A DNA stretch of 64,000 nucleotides, from assembly GCA_031769625.1 (NCBI GenBank), contig JAUIMM010000200.1, positions 55,760,001 to 55,824,000 on the forward strand. Reading direction: 5' to 3'. Positions 35,490 through 47,580 of the stretch are shown here, in pieces. A program made the position numbers and the translations under genes. Numbering within the stretch: position 1 is the first letter of the stretch; the number at the start of each line of letters is the position of its first letter. Source of the stretch: Taudactylus pleione (taxonomy: Eukaryota > Chordata > Amphibia > Anura > Myobatrachidae). The notes under the pieces were generated by a model. The model did not search any database and was not told the DNA's origin. It saw nothing but the letters and a program-made list of their open reading frames with translations.

Positions 35490-36138
35490 CAGTGGTTCAC
35501 AATCTGTGTGCCGTGGCACCCTGGGGTGCCTTGGGACACTTGCAGGGGTGCCTCAGGTGGGTGGTCCAGCACCAAATAAAATTATTTATGGTCAATGTAA
35601 TGTAAATATGTGGACAAACAGAAGCACAAACCTGTCCCCCACTACATAACTGACCCTAAGCATACCATATTGAAATGTCTTAGGTATAGGGCCCAAATCT
35701 AAACACAGAATGCATTTATGATTTATATACACCTTATGCACACAGCCTGAAGGTCATTTTATACAATATTTTCAATAACTTTGTGCCTCAAACAAAGTGT
35801 GTGTACATACATGAAATTAATTTATGTGTCATATACACCTTATACACACAGCCTATAGGTCATTTTATACTTTAGGTTTAATACTTTTGTGCCTTAAACA
35901 AAGTTTGTGTGCATTGAACCATCAAAAATCAAAGTTTTCACTATCTCAGTCATGCTAAAAATATTCCGTATTTCGGAATATTCCGTATTTCGGAATATTT
36001 GGATATGGGAGACTCAACCTGTATTACTTTACAAAAAAAAAAAAATTAATTTCCAAATAAACTTTTGGCTTAGGGGTGCCGTGAAAACAATACTGATACT
36101 CTAGGGTGCTTTGCTTCAAAAACGTTTGAGAACCACTG
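35490..36138. mobile_element. Charlie-like hAT MITE
   Basis: Perfect 8-bp target duplication CTTTAGCT (35482-35489, 36139-36146). Ends CAGTGGTTCACAATCTGTG and, complemented, CAGTGGTTCTCAAACGTTTT, as in Charlie/MER1-type hATs. It is interrupted by a Tigger-like MITE (about 35685-36021). Confidence 0.88.
35685..36021 (-). mobile_element. Tigger/MER2-like MITE nested in the hAT
   Basis: Ends TATGGGAGACTCAACCTG followed by TA at 36022. Contains CCAAATCTAAACACAGAATG, ATACACCTTATGCACACAGC, and TTCCGTATTTCGGAATATT, as in 11556-11988 but inverted. An internal segment (ATACACCTTATRCACACAGC) occurs twice. The left end is not clearly resolved. Confidence 0.65.
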
Positions 36139-36146
36139 CTTTAGCT

Positions 36147-37418
36147 GATAAATCACAAACTGTTCGGGTTTTTCTGCTACATTTTGTTAAAAAACTGATT
36201 AAATGTGTAATCTGTGAGTATAATTCAAAGACTATTAATGAGAAAGAGATTGGTCTTATTGTTGTTGAAATGTATAAATATTAGTGAGAATTGCACAAAG
36301 TCGGCTATCCCATAAAATGATGAAAATTTATGTAGTGGCTGGTGTTTAATTATTTAATTTTTATGTATACTTAAGGAGATTTCTGAACTGTTTCCCTGAT
36401 TTATGTAAGGTGGCACTAACAAATTATACTACAGATTATGAAGAGGTTCTGAATTATAATATATTTTGTTTAATGGTACACTCATCAGAGACTGTATGGT
36501 ACTCTATGTGGATGGGATTCTGTATGTAAAGATGTAATGTGTTGGACCTGAACAGTGATATCTGAGGATAACATAAATACATATTGTGAGATTATATTTC
36601 TATTTGGTACCAAAATAGTGTGATCACCAGTTATTAATAGGATATTTTAAAAGAATTTGTTATATTTTCGCTGAACCCATTAATATTTAATACAATTTTA
36701 CAATTTGACTATAATAAATCTTTTGATGTACTCCTCTTATATATCTTTTAGGGGTAACTACCTATTAAAAGTTATGTTTTATTAGAATTATTACTCAGTG
36801 CATTAAGTGTACCCCAAAAAGCCATTTTTGTCTTTTGGTTTTTTTGCTTCTCTTTGCAAAAAAAGAAATACAGTTTGAAGAATACTTAATATTTGGGAGC
36901 ACCGCCAACCCAAGGCTGTACAAGATTTGTTGAAATGTAAACATCTATTATATTGGTATATTTATGATTACTATATGGACTGTAATTCTGTCTAGTGCGG
37001 ATTCATCCTTTTCCTTCTAAATATAATGCCCCCTGTTACTCTAGCCTCACAAATCTCAGCAAACTTACATGCAGCGGTGGTCGCAGATCCTTCAATAATT
37101 GACTATCTGAGTAAAGTTATGGTCGCGCAGTATGGCCGCGGGAACTGAGATGCTGGTGCAATGTTTTCTGCATACAAGAGAAGAGACAGGCCCCAAGAAT
37201 GGTCGCGACAGGCCTGCATTTTTGCTGTGACTCCTCGAAACCGCCCCAAACGTCCCTCCCTAATTGTGAATCACTTTGCAGAGAAATCCTCACTGCGGAC
37301 GTCATCGCTAAGGTACAATGGCGCGTGAGAAGTGCAACCGTAACGTATACGCACCCGGCCTATAATCGCTCAGCTGCATAAATATCGGAATAGCGTACAA
37401 CTCTGACTCAGACTCATA
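36147..37418. other. spacer, nothing recognised
   Basis: AT-rich with no supported gene. A CpG-containing stretch at 37110-37370 has no convincing exon. Confidence 0.45.
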
Positions 37419-37610
37419 GGGGTAAATTTACTAAAATGAGAGTTTTTAGAAGTGAGTTTTTGAAGAGATGTTGCCCATAGCAACCAATCAGATTCTAACT
37501 ATTATCTTCTAGGAGGTGCTAGTTAAATGTTAAGTAGAATCTGATTGGTTGCTATGGGCAACACTTCTAAAACTCACTTCTAAAAACTATCACTTTAGTA
37601 AATTAACCCC
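37419..37610. mobile_element. palindromic MITE (copy b)
   Basis: Same 192-bp palindrome as 31712-31903 with a few substitutions. Starts GGGGTAAATTTACTAAAATG and ends ATTAACCCC. Confidence 0.85.
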
Positions 37611-38589
37611 TAAGTATCACATAGTCAAGGAGCTGATGTGATCCTCAAAATGCTTCCACATGCAAATGTGACTTCAGTTTGGGTTATTACCTGATTTCTG
37701 GGTGTTAAGAGTTTCCACCTGCAAAATTATTGAGCTTCCATTGGTAATTAGGAGGTGGCACTATTTGGGAATCGCTGCTATACTTTCAGTGGAATGACAC
37801 TTTACCTTCAAGGTGCATTATAAATTGGCATATTCATTATAAGACCACAATATTTATGTAATAAACATACTGAAACACACTAACATGACACAAAATAAAG
37901 ATAGTCTGCTCCTCTCTCATAACTAATTTATAGCATAAATGAGGCTGAAATAAGTAGTATTTATGGAGGAAAACAGATATATCCATAGTAAAGGTGGAGT
38001 GTTAGTAGGAGGGTGATGAAGTTACATTATAGCTGTTATCACTATGCACATATTAGACAGATCTGCAATCCTGCAAAAGTAGCTGCATCCCCAATTTAAG
38101 ACGGCATTTCCCAAAAGCGGAATGTTACCCTCGTGTGCTGGGCGAACTGAAAATACAGTAAACAATGAATGCAGAGGTGCATTTAAGAATGCTTAGTAAT
38201 TTACATTATCTTACATTTGTAAATACTGTAAATGTTCATTATTATTTATTACCATATATTATAGAGAAAACTTTCACACTCAGGACAACAGCCGGGTTAC
38301 ACCCTGCATAGAGACAGAATCTAGACAGTGTCACGACTTGGCTATGAAGGTTTCCAGTCCGAAGACTGGGAGCCGGAGAGACTAGGCAGAGAGGCAGCTG
38401 TTGACGAGGAGGAATACACTAGATCTCCTCCATGGCTAATTCTGAGTGTTGGCAAAAACTGACTAGGGACACGGAGTCTAACTGGCTGGTCGTTTTCGCC
38501 AGTGACCCTCCAAGCGGGATATGGTCTTAGCTGCACCCAACCAGCAGGTCGCGGCCCACTAGTCAGGGACCCAGGAGCAACTGGCAGAG
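37611..38589. other. spacer, nothing recognised
   Basis: No supported feature. Confidence 0.4.
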
Positions 38590-38609
38590 GAACAGAGTGG
38601 CTAGGGAAA

Positions 38610-39560
38610 CACTGGCGGATAACACTTGAGAATGTCACGTAGATGACGCACTGGAGAATAACTCGTAGAGGATACACTAGAGAATGACGTGGAGGATACA
38701 CTGGACAATTACTCATAGAGGATACACTGGAGAATGACACATGGAGGATACACTGGAAAATAACTCATAGAGGATACACTGGAGAATGACACGTGGAGGA
38801 TACACTGGAGAATAACTCGTAGAGGATATACTGGAGAATAACTCGTAGAGGATACACTGGAGAATAACTCGTAGAGGATACACTGGAGAATAACTCATAG
38901 AGGATACACTGGAGAATAACTCATAGAGGATACACTGGAGAATAACTCGTAGAGGATACACTGGTGATAACACGTAGAGAATGCACTGGAAGTAACACAT
39001 AATGGATTCACTAGAGAATATTATTGGAGATTAGGTGAAGGATTCAATCGCAGGATAAGTACTGGAGTAGAATGCCTAAAGACAGTACTAAGATGACTTA
39101 CTGAGTACACACACTGGTGAGCCAGACGCAGGTGAAGCACTGTAGAATACTTGATTTCTGTGCACAAATTATGTACTGTGTACACACACTGGTGATCCAG
39201 ACGTAGGTAAAGCACTGTAGTAGAATATTTTAAATCAGTACATGGACGATGTACTGAGTACACACACTGGTGATCCAGAGGCAGGTAAAGCACTGTAGTA
39301 GAATACCTGAAATCAGTACACGGATGATGTACTGAGTATACACACTGGTGGGAGACTGAAAATGAAACACTGGGAATTAGCATGTAAGCTTAAATATATA
39401 ACACTTGGAATCAGCGTGAGACCTGAAATATATAACACCAGAAATCAGCATGAGAGCTGAACACCAGAAATCAGCGTGAGAGCTGAACACCAGAAATCAG
39501 CCTGAGAGCTGAACACCAGGAGTCAGCAAGAGCTGAACACCAGGAATCAGCGTGAGAGCT
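38610..39560. repeat. compound minisatellite region
   Basis: Three successive arrays: about 14 units of 26-30 bp around GAGGATACACTGGAGAATAA (38640-38975); four units of about 60 bp around GTACTGAGTACACACACTGG and GGTAAAGCACTGTAG (39090-39360); and about six units of 26 bp around GAACACCAGAAATCAGCGTG (39430-39570). Long open frames on minus here are by-products of the periodicity. Confidence 0.9.
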
Positions 39561-39599
39561 GAACACCACAAATTGGCATGAGAGTGAAATAGCACACTG

Positions 39600-40519
39600 G
39601 AGATCCTAACGTGGAATAGCACCGGAGAGTATCTCAGAGTGGAGCCTGGAGCGATGGCATAGCCACAGTCACTAGGAATAGTGAAGCGAAGTTGATTACC
39701 TTGAGTCCTGCTTTATACCTTTAGGTAGCTGTCCATTGGAGGAGAGAGTCAGCAGAGAGCTGGCAAGGCTACCATTGGATGAGGGACTAGTCAGGTGATA
39801 CACACCAACATGACTGCGGCCATGACTGGAGCCACGGGAAACTCCACAATGGAGCATCGCATAAAAGTCATAGCAGACCCCGGGAAGAATACACAGCGTG
39901 ACACCCGCCACTGAACCTGGCATCTGACCATCTGGAAGATATGGGGAAGCCAGCACAATGGTGAGTAGCAGCTGATCCCAGGCCGCATCCTGACAGCCAG
40001 CAGCCAAAACTCCCGGTCTCCTTGCCTCGGACAGGAGGAGCGACAAGCCTTTTACAAATTGCTGGGTAAGGCGTATTGTCTTATAATTTTTTAACATGTA
40101 TTAAGAAGACTGCAAGCAACATTTCTGAAAGACCGCACTGTTAAACATACTTTAATAAATACAGTTGTAGAGATGTTATAGTCCCAAACCCCCCCATCTC
40201 TGGACCCCCAGTTGTCCAATAACAGTTTCATGGATAGGATTTGTCCTATTCCTGGCCCAGTGGTCTGTGCAAATAACGCCCACATAAGTAAGTGTTACTT
40301 GCACCATACAGGAGCATCCAGCTGTTTCTACCTCTCTAACTCCCTAATACAGAGAGTCATGCAGATACTGTAGATCTCATTTGCCAATATACCATTCTAT
40401 TGGGCAGACTAAAATCATATTCCCAGCAAGACCTTGAAAATTTTTCTGGTCTTGAAGATTATAAGGTTACATCATACCCTTATTACCTATTGTTATCTAG
40501 ATATACAATTGGGAAGCCG
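39600..40519. other. spacer, nothing recognised
   Basis: A minus-strand frame at 39696-40097 has no recognisable domain. Confidence 0.4.
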
Positions 40520-40990
40520 GCTGCCTTAATACTGGCAGCTGGCTTCCGGACTGTCATATCCCGGCGAGGGTGAAATGCCGGGCGTCTAGATGTAGACGCC
40601 TGACATTTCCCCGACGCCGGGAGACCGACGCCCGGCATTCCGATCGAAGGGATGCCGGACACCGCGAGTGGACAGCCGCGGGAGGGTTAGGTTTAGGGCA
40701 CCCGGGGGGGGACTTAAGGTTAGGCATCCCCCCGGGAGGGTTAGGGTTAGGCTAGGGAGAGGGGGGGTTAGGGTTAGGCACCCCCGGGGGGGACTTAGGG
40801 TTAGGCAGCGGGAAAGGGGGGGTTAGGGTTAGGCACTTAGAGGGGGGATTAGGGTTAGGCACTTGGGGGGGAGGTTAAGGTTAGGCACCCCTAAGGAGGG
40901 TTAGGGGGTTAGGTTAGTCAATACTTACCTATCGACGATCGGGATTTCCAGAGCTGTCGGGCTTCCGCTGCCGGGAATCGAACCACCGAT
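40520..40990 (-). repeat. GC-rich interspersed repeat with telomere-like core (inverted copy)
   Basis: Reverse-complement relative of 21370-21900: GCCGGGAGACCGACGCCCGG near one end, GGGTTAGGGTTAGGCAC tract (40685-40915), then ATACTTACCTATCGACGATC and CGGGAATCGAACC. Variable G-runs between GGTTAG words show it is a low-complexity interior. Confidence 0.75.
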
Positions 40991-42221
40991 TCCGTTATCT
41001 GTAGTATTCTTCCTGATGTAGAGCAATCACAACAGGCATTTAGCTAACAATAGTTATGCAAAGTGCATCCACCCTTATACCAGCATGGACAATCTGACAG
41101 AATGTTGTAGGCAGTAGCACAGGCTCCTGTATGGGGATATTTATGCATTAACATGCAAAGTAAAAGAACTGTATAAATGTAAAGTACACTGTGTGAATCT
41201 ACAGATCAGGTTATTACACAATATCACCCTTTGGAATTGATAGATGCTCTAATAAAAAACAAAAAAGTGCCTCCAATGAGAAATCCATAAATTCAGGTTG
41301 TATTTAGTCCCTCATTACACAAACTTGTCTTCTATCTGTAACGGCCTTTGGCATTTAAAGATGGGAAAAATGAAAAACATATTTAATTTCTTACCTGAGT
41401 AAAATTGAGATTTTAGATTTAAATCACACTAGTGTCTCATAATGAAATGAGGCTGACAAATTCAATATTGGAAGCCACATTCCAGACAATGTAATGAGTC
41501 TACTAAGCTTAATTTGCAGTAGGAGGAATGTTTCAGTGTCACTTCCACTGACACTGTAACGTAGCATTTCACATGCAGATACAGCCGCAGTCACACACAG
41601 AATACAGACATGCTGCATATCATTTTAATCAGCAGAAGCTGCTTGTGCGTTCTATATCAATCACTGTGCGAATAATTCACATTTGAAGGTAAAAGTCGCA
41701 TGAAAAGACGCTCTGCACTAATGAGTTGCACGGCGCTCACGCATTATGTTTAAAATGACTTGTAGTGTAAGATGTATGTGGATACATCTGTACATCTTTA
41801 GGAATATGTTAACAAGGAAAAACTTCCATACCCCCCCAATACAAAAACAAACAAATACCTGAGGAAATGATTCTCTATGTCCCTCTCCCCACACAAAATG
41901 GGGAAACCATTTAAAATTAATATTAGGCATACTAGGGGATATATTTACTAAAGGTCTATTTTGATCAATATTGAATATCCAATATTTAAAACTAATAATT
42001 ATATATTAATATGGAAAAGGTTGGAATTGGAAACGGTACTTCTGATATACATTCACAGTGGCTTAGCTCTCTATGCACTGTGTTTTTCTGAATATTAACC
42101 AGCAAGTCTATGGTAGTTATAGTTATTGTATTTTAGCTGTGAATTCTTTAGTGATGCCTTTTTATATACATGTACATGTACAGTATGTGGTTTTGAGAAT
42201 TTATATTATTGTATATGTTGT
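40991..42221. other. spacer, nothing recognised
   Basis: AT-rich with no supported gene. Confidence 0.4.
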
Positions 42222-42680
42222 ATTATAAATAATAATAATAATTTTATTTATATAGCGCTTTTCTCCTAAAGGACTCAAAGTGCTTACATTTACAGTACAA
42301 AATACAAAACTAGTTTAAACAAGGGTCAATTAGTGAAATGATTGGGTGAAGTGGTAAGTCTTGAGTCTATTTTTGAAGGATTCTAGAGTGGAGGCCTCTC
42401 GAACTGTGTGGGGAAGTGAGTTCCATAAGGTTGGAGCCACAAAACTGAAAGCTCTACCCCCAGATGAATTCTGGGAGATTCTAGGAACTGTTAATAGTCC
42501 TTTATCAACGGATCGCAGTAATCGAGTGGGACGGTAAGGAATCAGAAGCTGCTTCAGGTACCTTGGGCCATGGTCATGTAGGGCTTTGTAATTTAGTAAG
42601 CCAATCTTGAAAACAAATCGCCATCTGACAGGCAGCCAGTGAAGGGAGTAGAGAGTGGGTGTTATGTGGCTGGAACAGGG
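42222..42680 (-). mobile_element. retroposon fragment with (TAA)n tail, probably LINE/SINE 3' end
   Basis: Begins with ATAATAATAATAATTTTATT, then TATAGCGCTTTTCTCC and GGACTCAAAGTGCTTACA, a 3' tail motif widespread in vertebrate retroposons, in reverse orientation. The following 400 bases (GTGAGTTCCATAAGGTTGGAG, CATGGTCATGTAGGGCTTTG) look like a repeated family but no frame is intact. The family assignment is recall-based. Confidence 0.45.
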
Positions 42681-43160
42681 CTGGCTGGTTTATGAATTTT
42701 GAAATAAATGAATTTTACAGACACTGAACACATTTTATCATCATCTGAAATTGGATATGATTAATTAATTTGGCAATTGTGATCTAATGAACTAGTTTAT
42801 GAGACCATCGTGAAATACACACAGTTGTTTTGAATGATTAACTGAACCCACCCTTAAGTGGAGATGGGAGGTAAAACTATCTGATTAAGTAAAAGCTCAT
42901 TTACCTTCTGATGAATCATGAAACCATCACACAGGAATGAAGGAGAAACGAGTCAAGGACAAAGGATACCTGTCCAGTCACTATCTGGATGATTGACCTA
43001 GTCACTTAAGTCCCTTCTAACACTATTCGACCCCAGTGCCTCTGGGTACAGCAAATTACTGGGAGCATAGTACATGCAGGTGACTGCCTGGAGTGTTGCC
43101 TCTTGGAACTTACTACAGCGGGAGTGGCCTGATTCATTACGGTACGCAAAATAGCATATG
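42681..43160. other. spacer with a possible Harbinger-like MITE end
   Basis: GGCCTGATTCATTACGGTAC at about 43127 resembles the Harbinger terminus GGCCCTNATTCAGA. If it is a left end, the element is interrupted by the hAT at 43169. Its right end was not found before 44820. Confidence 0.3.
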
Positions 43161-43168
43161 CACGCAGT

Positions 43169-44426
43169 CAGTGGCGGTTCTAGGGGCGGGCTAACAGGGC
43201 CGTCGCCCGGAGCGCCGTCTCCTAGAGGGCGCCACTGAGTCCCCCAGAAGGAGAAAAAAAAAATCCCATAATGCAAAAAAAAAAACCTGCGTTGCCGGGC
43301 GCCCGCTGATATTTGTTATCAGCGGGCACCCGGCTCCCTCCCTGCAGCGGCAGCCGAACCTCACTCCAGAGCTCCGGCTCCCGCATAGAGCACTATGGGA
43401 GGGACGTCATGACTTCTCTCCCATAGATCCGTGGTGGCAGCGGACGCAGGAGCGGGGCCTAAGGTAAGTATTGTGTTTGTATTTTTTATTTTTCAGAAGG
43501 AAGGCATGGGGGGCATTACTACTGGGGGAATGTGTACAAGGGGGTATTACTACTGGGAGCACTACTATAGGGGGCACTAATGGGGGCATTCCTACTCTGG
43601 GCACTACTATAGGGGGCATTATTACTGGGGGCACTACTAATGTGGGCACTACTACTGTGGGCATTGTATTAGGGGCACTACTACTCAGTACTGTGGGCAT
43701 TGTGTATAAGGGCCCTAATTTGGGCATTGTGTAAAAGGGGCACCACTGTGTGTCATAACATGAATAAGGGACTAATGTGTGGCATAATTTGAATTGGGGA
43801 TACTGTATTATAAAGGGAATTACTGTGTGTGGCATAATGTGTTATACATGTCATTACTGCATGTGGCATAATGTGTTATACAGGGCATTACTGCATGTGG
43901 CATAATCTGTTATACAGGGCAATACTACATATGGCATAATGTGTTATACAGGGCATTACTGCATGTGGCATAATGTGTTATACAGGGCATTACTGCATGT
44001 GGCATAATGTGTTATACGGGGCATTACTGCATGTGGCATAATGTGTTATACAGGGCATTACTGCGTGTGGCATAATGTGTTATACAGGGCATTACTGCAT
44101 GTGGCATAATGTTTTATACAGGGCATTACTGCATGTGGCATAATGTGTTTATAAAGGGCATTACTGTGTAAGGCGCATTACTGCACATGGCAATTATTCG
44201 CCACGAGGGGAGAGCTTGGGGGAAGCCCAGCACCTTCATAAGTGCTGGGCATGCCCCACAGTGTGATGAATTGAGGGTGTTCCGCAAGGACATGCCCCCT
44301 TTCCGGAAGCGCATTTTCAGTGCAGGCAGAGGAACGTCATCTACAAAAAGTTTATTTTGTTTTTTTGGGGGGGGGCGCAACTGTGAACTTTCGCCCTGAG
44401 CTCCACAATGTCTAGAACCGGCCCTG
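43169..44426. mobile_element. non-autonomous hAT with internal minisatellites
   Basis: Perfect 8-bp target duplication CACGCAGT (43161-43168, 44427-44434). Ends CAGTGGCGGTTCTAG and, complemented, CAGGGCCGGTTCTAGAC. It holds two arrays (43500-43740 and 43820-44165) and no transposase. Confidence 0.9.
43500..44165. repeat. two minisatellites inside the hAT
   Basis: First, irregular 15-18-bp units of GGGGGCATTACTACT/GGGGGCACTACTA. Then about nine units of 36-38 bp around GCATTACTGCATGTGGCATA and ATGTGTTATACAGG. Confidence 0.9.
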
Positions 44427-44820
44427 CACGCAGTTCAGTGCTATAGTATGCAGCACTACATAAGGATGCCCACTTTACTTTACATGCACATAATGGTTAG
44501 CAAAACCACAAAAACATTGGTACAATCGAGTAGCATCAGACCCATACGCACAGTTAAGGCAGGTCAGACCTTACTCATGAATTGCTTACTTCAGCACACG
44601 CTATGAGATCTCAGCCTGCGTATGGTATCGCAGTGGATAATTTATGCACGCCCATTCAACAGCGTTCAAATGCACTGGCACGCCTGCGTTCAGCTGACCA
44701 CACACCAATGTCACCACCCACAAATGACACTTCCTGTCAATCACTCTGCGATGGGTCTGCATAGTCACTGCAGTCCCGATCGCAATGACTGGTTCGCACA
44801 CGCGCACTTCGATGCATACG

Positions 44821-44946
44821 CATTTTGTTGTAAAATGTTACTTTTATTTAAAGTCTATTAAAATGCTTCAGATAGATTGAAACAAGCAAAATAAAAACAA
44901 GATAGATATAGTGTGAAGGAAAAAATAAAGTAATTTGCTGATGTAT
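44821..44946 (+). repeat. left arm of inverted repeat flanking Harbinger copy 2
   Basis: CATTTTGTTGTAAAATGTTA, AAGTCTATTAAAATG, and TATAGTGTGAAGGAAAAAA recur in reverse complement at 52959-53100. Harbinger copy 2 begins exactly at the inner side of this arm. Confidence 0.75.
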
Positions 44947-45120
44947 GGCCCTCATTCAGAGCCGCTCGTTAGCAGCAGTACGCTCGTTGCGTTCCGATGT
45001 TGAGAAACCGCGCATGCGTCGGTGTAACACTGCGCATGTGCGTACGGCAGTTTGCGAGCTTTTTTTCACTCGTTCGGGAAATTGCGAACAGGAAGTGACA
45101 TGTTAAATGTGATTGACAGA
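44947..45120 (+). repeat. left TIR and subterminal motifs (copy 2)
   Basis: After the 18-base terminus come TACGCTCGTTGCGTTC, CGCGCATGCGTCGGTG, TGCGCATGTGCGTACGG. ACGCTCG/CGTACG/GCATGCG words also crowd the right 250 bases. They are likely binding sites for the element's proteins. Copy 3 has the same series. Confidence 0.8.
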
Positions 45121-45649
45121 ACAGGCCATTTTTGGGCGTTGACGGGGGTGGAGATGGGAAAACGCAGGCGTGGCGAGGCGTTTTTTGGGCGTACATAAAT
45201 TAGCTCATGCGAACGTCAAATGTATTCGTACAAGTCATACGTCACTGGCTGATCCTCTTTCCGTTCAAACTGCTCGCACAGCTTGGGGTCTGGATTACTC
45301 AACCACAATGGCGATGGCCTTGTCCTCTGGTCCGGGCCTCCTCGATGTTTCATCGATTTATCACGGCTTCTCAGAAAAACAATCAACTTTGGATTGAAAA
45401 CCAGCTTGTAATGTGTTTTTTTTTTTTTTCTTTGGGTTAGCACAAAACCGTACGCAGCTGAAAATCTCAGCTGCTAATTTCAGGATTACACAATCAATTA
45501 GCGTATTTTTGAAGGAATGTTTTTTACAATTTTGTTAGGGTTTTGTGATATTGTAACAATATTGTCATCATGTTTGTGTGTATTGTAACCTTTTGCATTG
45601 GCCTGGAGATTTTTTTTTTTTTTTAACAAAGTGTTCCTTAAAGAAACAT

Positions 45650-45892
45650 TTTTTTTTAACCCTTTTTTATTTAAGGTTTTTTTTTTAAAGCTAAGATTTC
45701 GTTTTTGCCTTGTGGTACAGGATTAACTCTAAACCATTTTTCAAATAATGTCACAATACAGTTGAGAACATTTTTTTTTAACCCTTTTTTTTTAAGGTTT
45801 TTTTTTAAAGCTAAGATTTCGTTTTTGCCTTGTGGTACAGGATTAACTCTAAAACCATTTTTCAAATAATGTCACAATACAGTTGAGAACAT
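45650..45892. repeat. ~120-bp direct tandem duplication in copy 2
   Basis: The block from the T-run through AAAGCTAAGATTTCGTTTTT, GTGGTACAGGATTAACTC and CAATACAGTTGAGAAC occurs twice in a row, nearly identical. Copy 3 has a single diverged version near 54270-54355. Confidence 0.9.
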
Positions 45893-46130
45893 TTTTTTAT
45901 TTTTTTATTTTCTCAACACATTTTTGAACAAATCATGTGCATTTTGCCTTAAAAGTTTGGGGTCATTGTTACCCACTAATATTTTTTACATTTGTCTTTA
46001 AAAAAAAACCAATTTTGGGCCAAAAAAAACAACAAATTAAAAACAATTCACAAGAAAGGAGAGGGAAGTTTTGTCCCTTAAGGAATATGGGGCAAGCACA
46101 GAAGGAGTGTGGGAAAAGTACCCAGTGCTG

Positions 46131-47414
46131 TCATCGTTTCTTTCCCCGTTTGGCTGGGGTAGGGTGGGCAACAGACCGGGTCCGGGATGTCCTCTGGCTG
46201 GCCTGTCCAGAGGCAGATGTTGTGGCCTCTGGACTAGGCACAGGGCTAGGCACATTTGGAGGAATGGCTGTTGTTGTGCCAGAGGTGGAGGATCCAGATG
46301 TTCCAGCAGGAAGGGAGGTCGGCTCCACCATGTGCTGGCGAATGAGCTGCTCCAGGGCATTAGCGATTCGGATGTTGGCCCTGGTATTTTCAGCCAGGGC
46401 CTTACCAATGGTCACGTTGGCCGCAGCATTTTGCTCCAGGGCCTCAGCCCCCCGTAGCAGACTGGCGTCCATCCTCTGCAGAATCTCCGTATGGTAATCT
46501 GATTTAAAATTGAGTTCTGTGAGGAGTGCCACTGCCTGCGAGGGGGATTGCCCAGGACTGGCTTCTGCAGGGTCCTCAGCCGGATGTACTGGTTCCTCCC
46601 CTGCAGAGCCAGCAGAAATTCTGCGGCCAAGGCTCCCCTCTGGAGCAGACTCATCTGCCTGTGTCTCTGTGAGAAAAAAGAGAAAAGAGGAACATTACAA
46701 ACTACATATTGTCACAATAACATTTCAGAGTTGGTTACATCACAACATTTACCTGGGACAACATGAGGAGCCGCAAAGTCTGGCATGTCCGTATCCATGT
46801 TGGACACGCCAAACACCTCCACATCCTGCACACACCCCTGTGCCAGCTCTTCCAAATCATTAAACTCCAATGACACAGGGGTGGGACCCCCACCTGTCCC
46901 CCTTGCATGCCTAGCCCTGTCAGCCATTTTTTGCTTCAGGCGATATTTGAAGTCTTGCCATCTGTGGGTGAAAAAGTAGGCATTATTCCTGCATTATTTG
47001 ACCCTTTTTATTTTTGTGGGTCAAGTTTTTACTTACCGGCGTTTGACATCCCGGGCTAGACGGACATAATCACCCACCCTATTGACAGCACTGGCTATCT
47101 CCTCCCACATTCTCCACTTCTGGCTTACACCCATATTCCTGTCTGCCTGTGGCAGGATGTCCACACACTTCTGAACCAAAACCTCCATCTCCTTTCTTGT
47201 GAATTGTGGCTGCCTTTTCTTTTTGCCAGCTTTGGCCGGAATACTGGGCCCAGCAGCCTCTTCCATGTCATGCTCAGCACCTATTTACATTAAATTATTG
47301 TTAAGTTAGATATCAATCTTTCACTATATTCTGCTTCTAAATAAGCCTTGATTAGAAATGTGAGAAATACTTACCAGCCACCTCTTGGCCATTGTTTGGC
47401 TGGTCTGTAGCCAT
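46131..47414 (-). CDS. Harbinger gene A, Myb/SANT-like DNA-binding protein (copy 2, intact)
   Basis: Four exons on minus: 47375-47414, 47037-47280, 46753-46961 and 46131-46666, all with GT-AG introns in matching phases, total 342 residues. Start MATDQPNNGQEVAG. Basic KKKRQ at about 33-37. A trihelix Myb/SANT-like domain of NAIF1 type spans about 40-105 (FTRKEMEVLV, QKWRMWEEIA, RRWQDFKYRL), with Trp/Phe at the expected core positions. An acidic middle (NMDTDMPDF) follows, then a Leu/Ala/Asn helical region (LLTELNFK to LEQLIRQHM) likely to self-associate or bind the transposase, and a Ser/Thr/Pro tail ending in a basic patch. Known Harbinger partners of this type carry the transposase to the nucleus and DNA ends. 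It is transcribed away from the transposase from a shared promoter. Confidence 0.92.
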
Positions 47415-47439
47415 TTTTCAAGCAAAAACAAGAACTACA

Positions 47440-47580
47440 CCAGACCGTTTGTTTTTTGCCGTGACGTATTTATACATGCGTCCTTATTATTTGGCCGCAT
47501 CATTGATTGTGCGTTCCTATGATCCGTCCTTAATTTGAGCGGGAAAAGAAACACTATTTATGGCTTTTGGCGACTCGAGT
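47440..47580. promoter_or_regulatory. bidirectional promoter between gene A and transposase (copy 2)
   Basis: On minus, TATAAA (plus 47469-47474) lies about 55 bases before the gene A ATG, next to a CRE-like TGACGTA and ACATGCGT (47474-47481). On plus, CTATTTATGGC (near 47553) is TATA-like for the transposase. The block is conserved in copies 1 and 3. Confidence 0.65.

Noticed and set aside
38342..39383. Minus-strand frames with YSPVYPLRVILQ-type repeats
   Set aside because: Produced by minisatellite periodicity, with no start context or homology.
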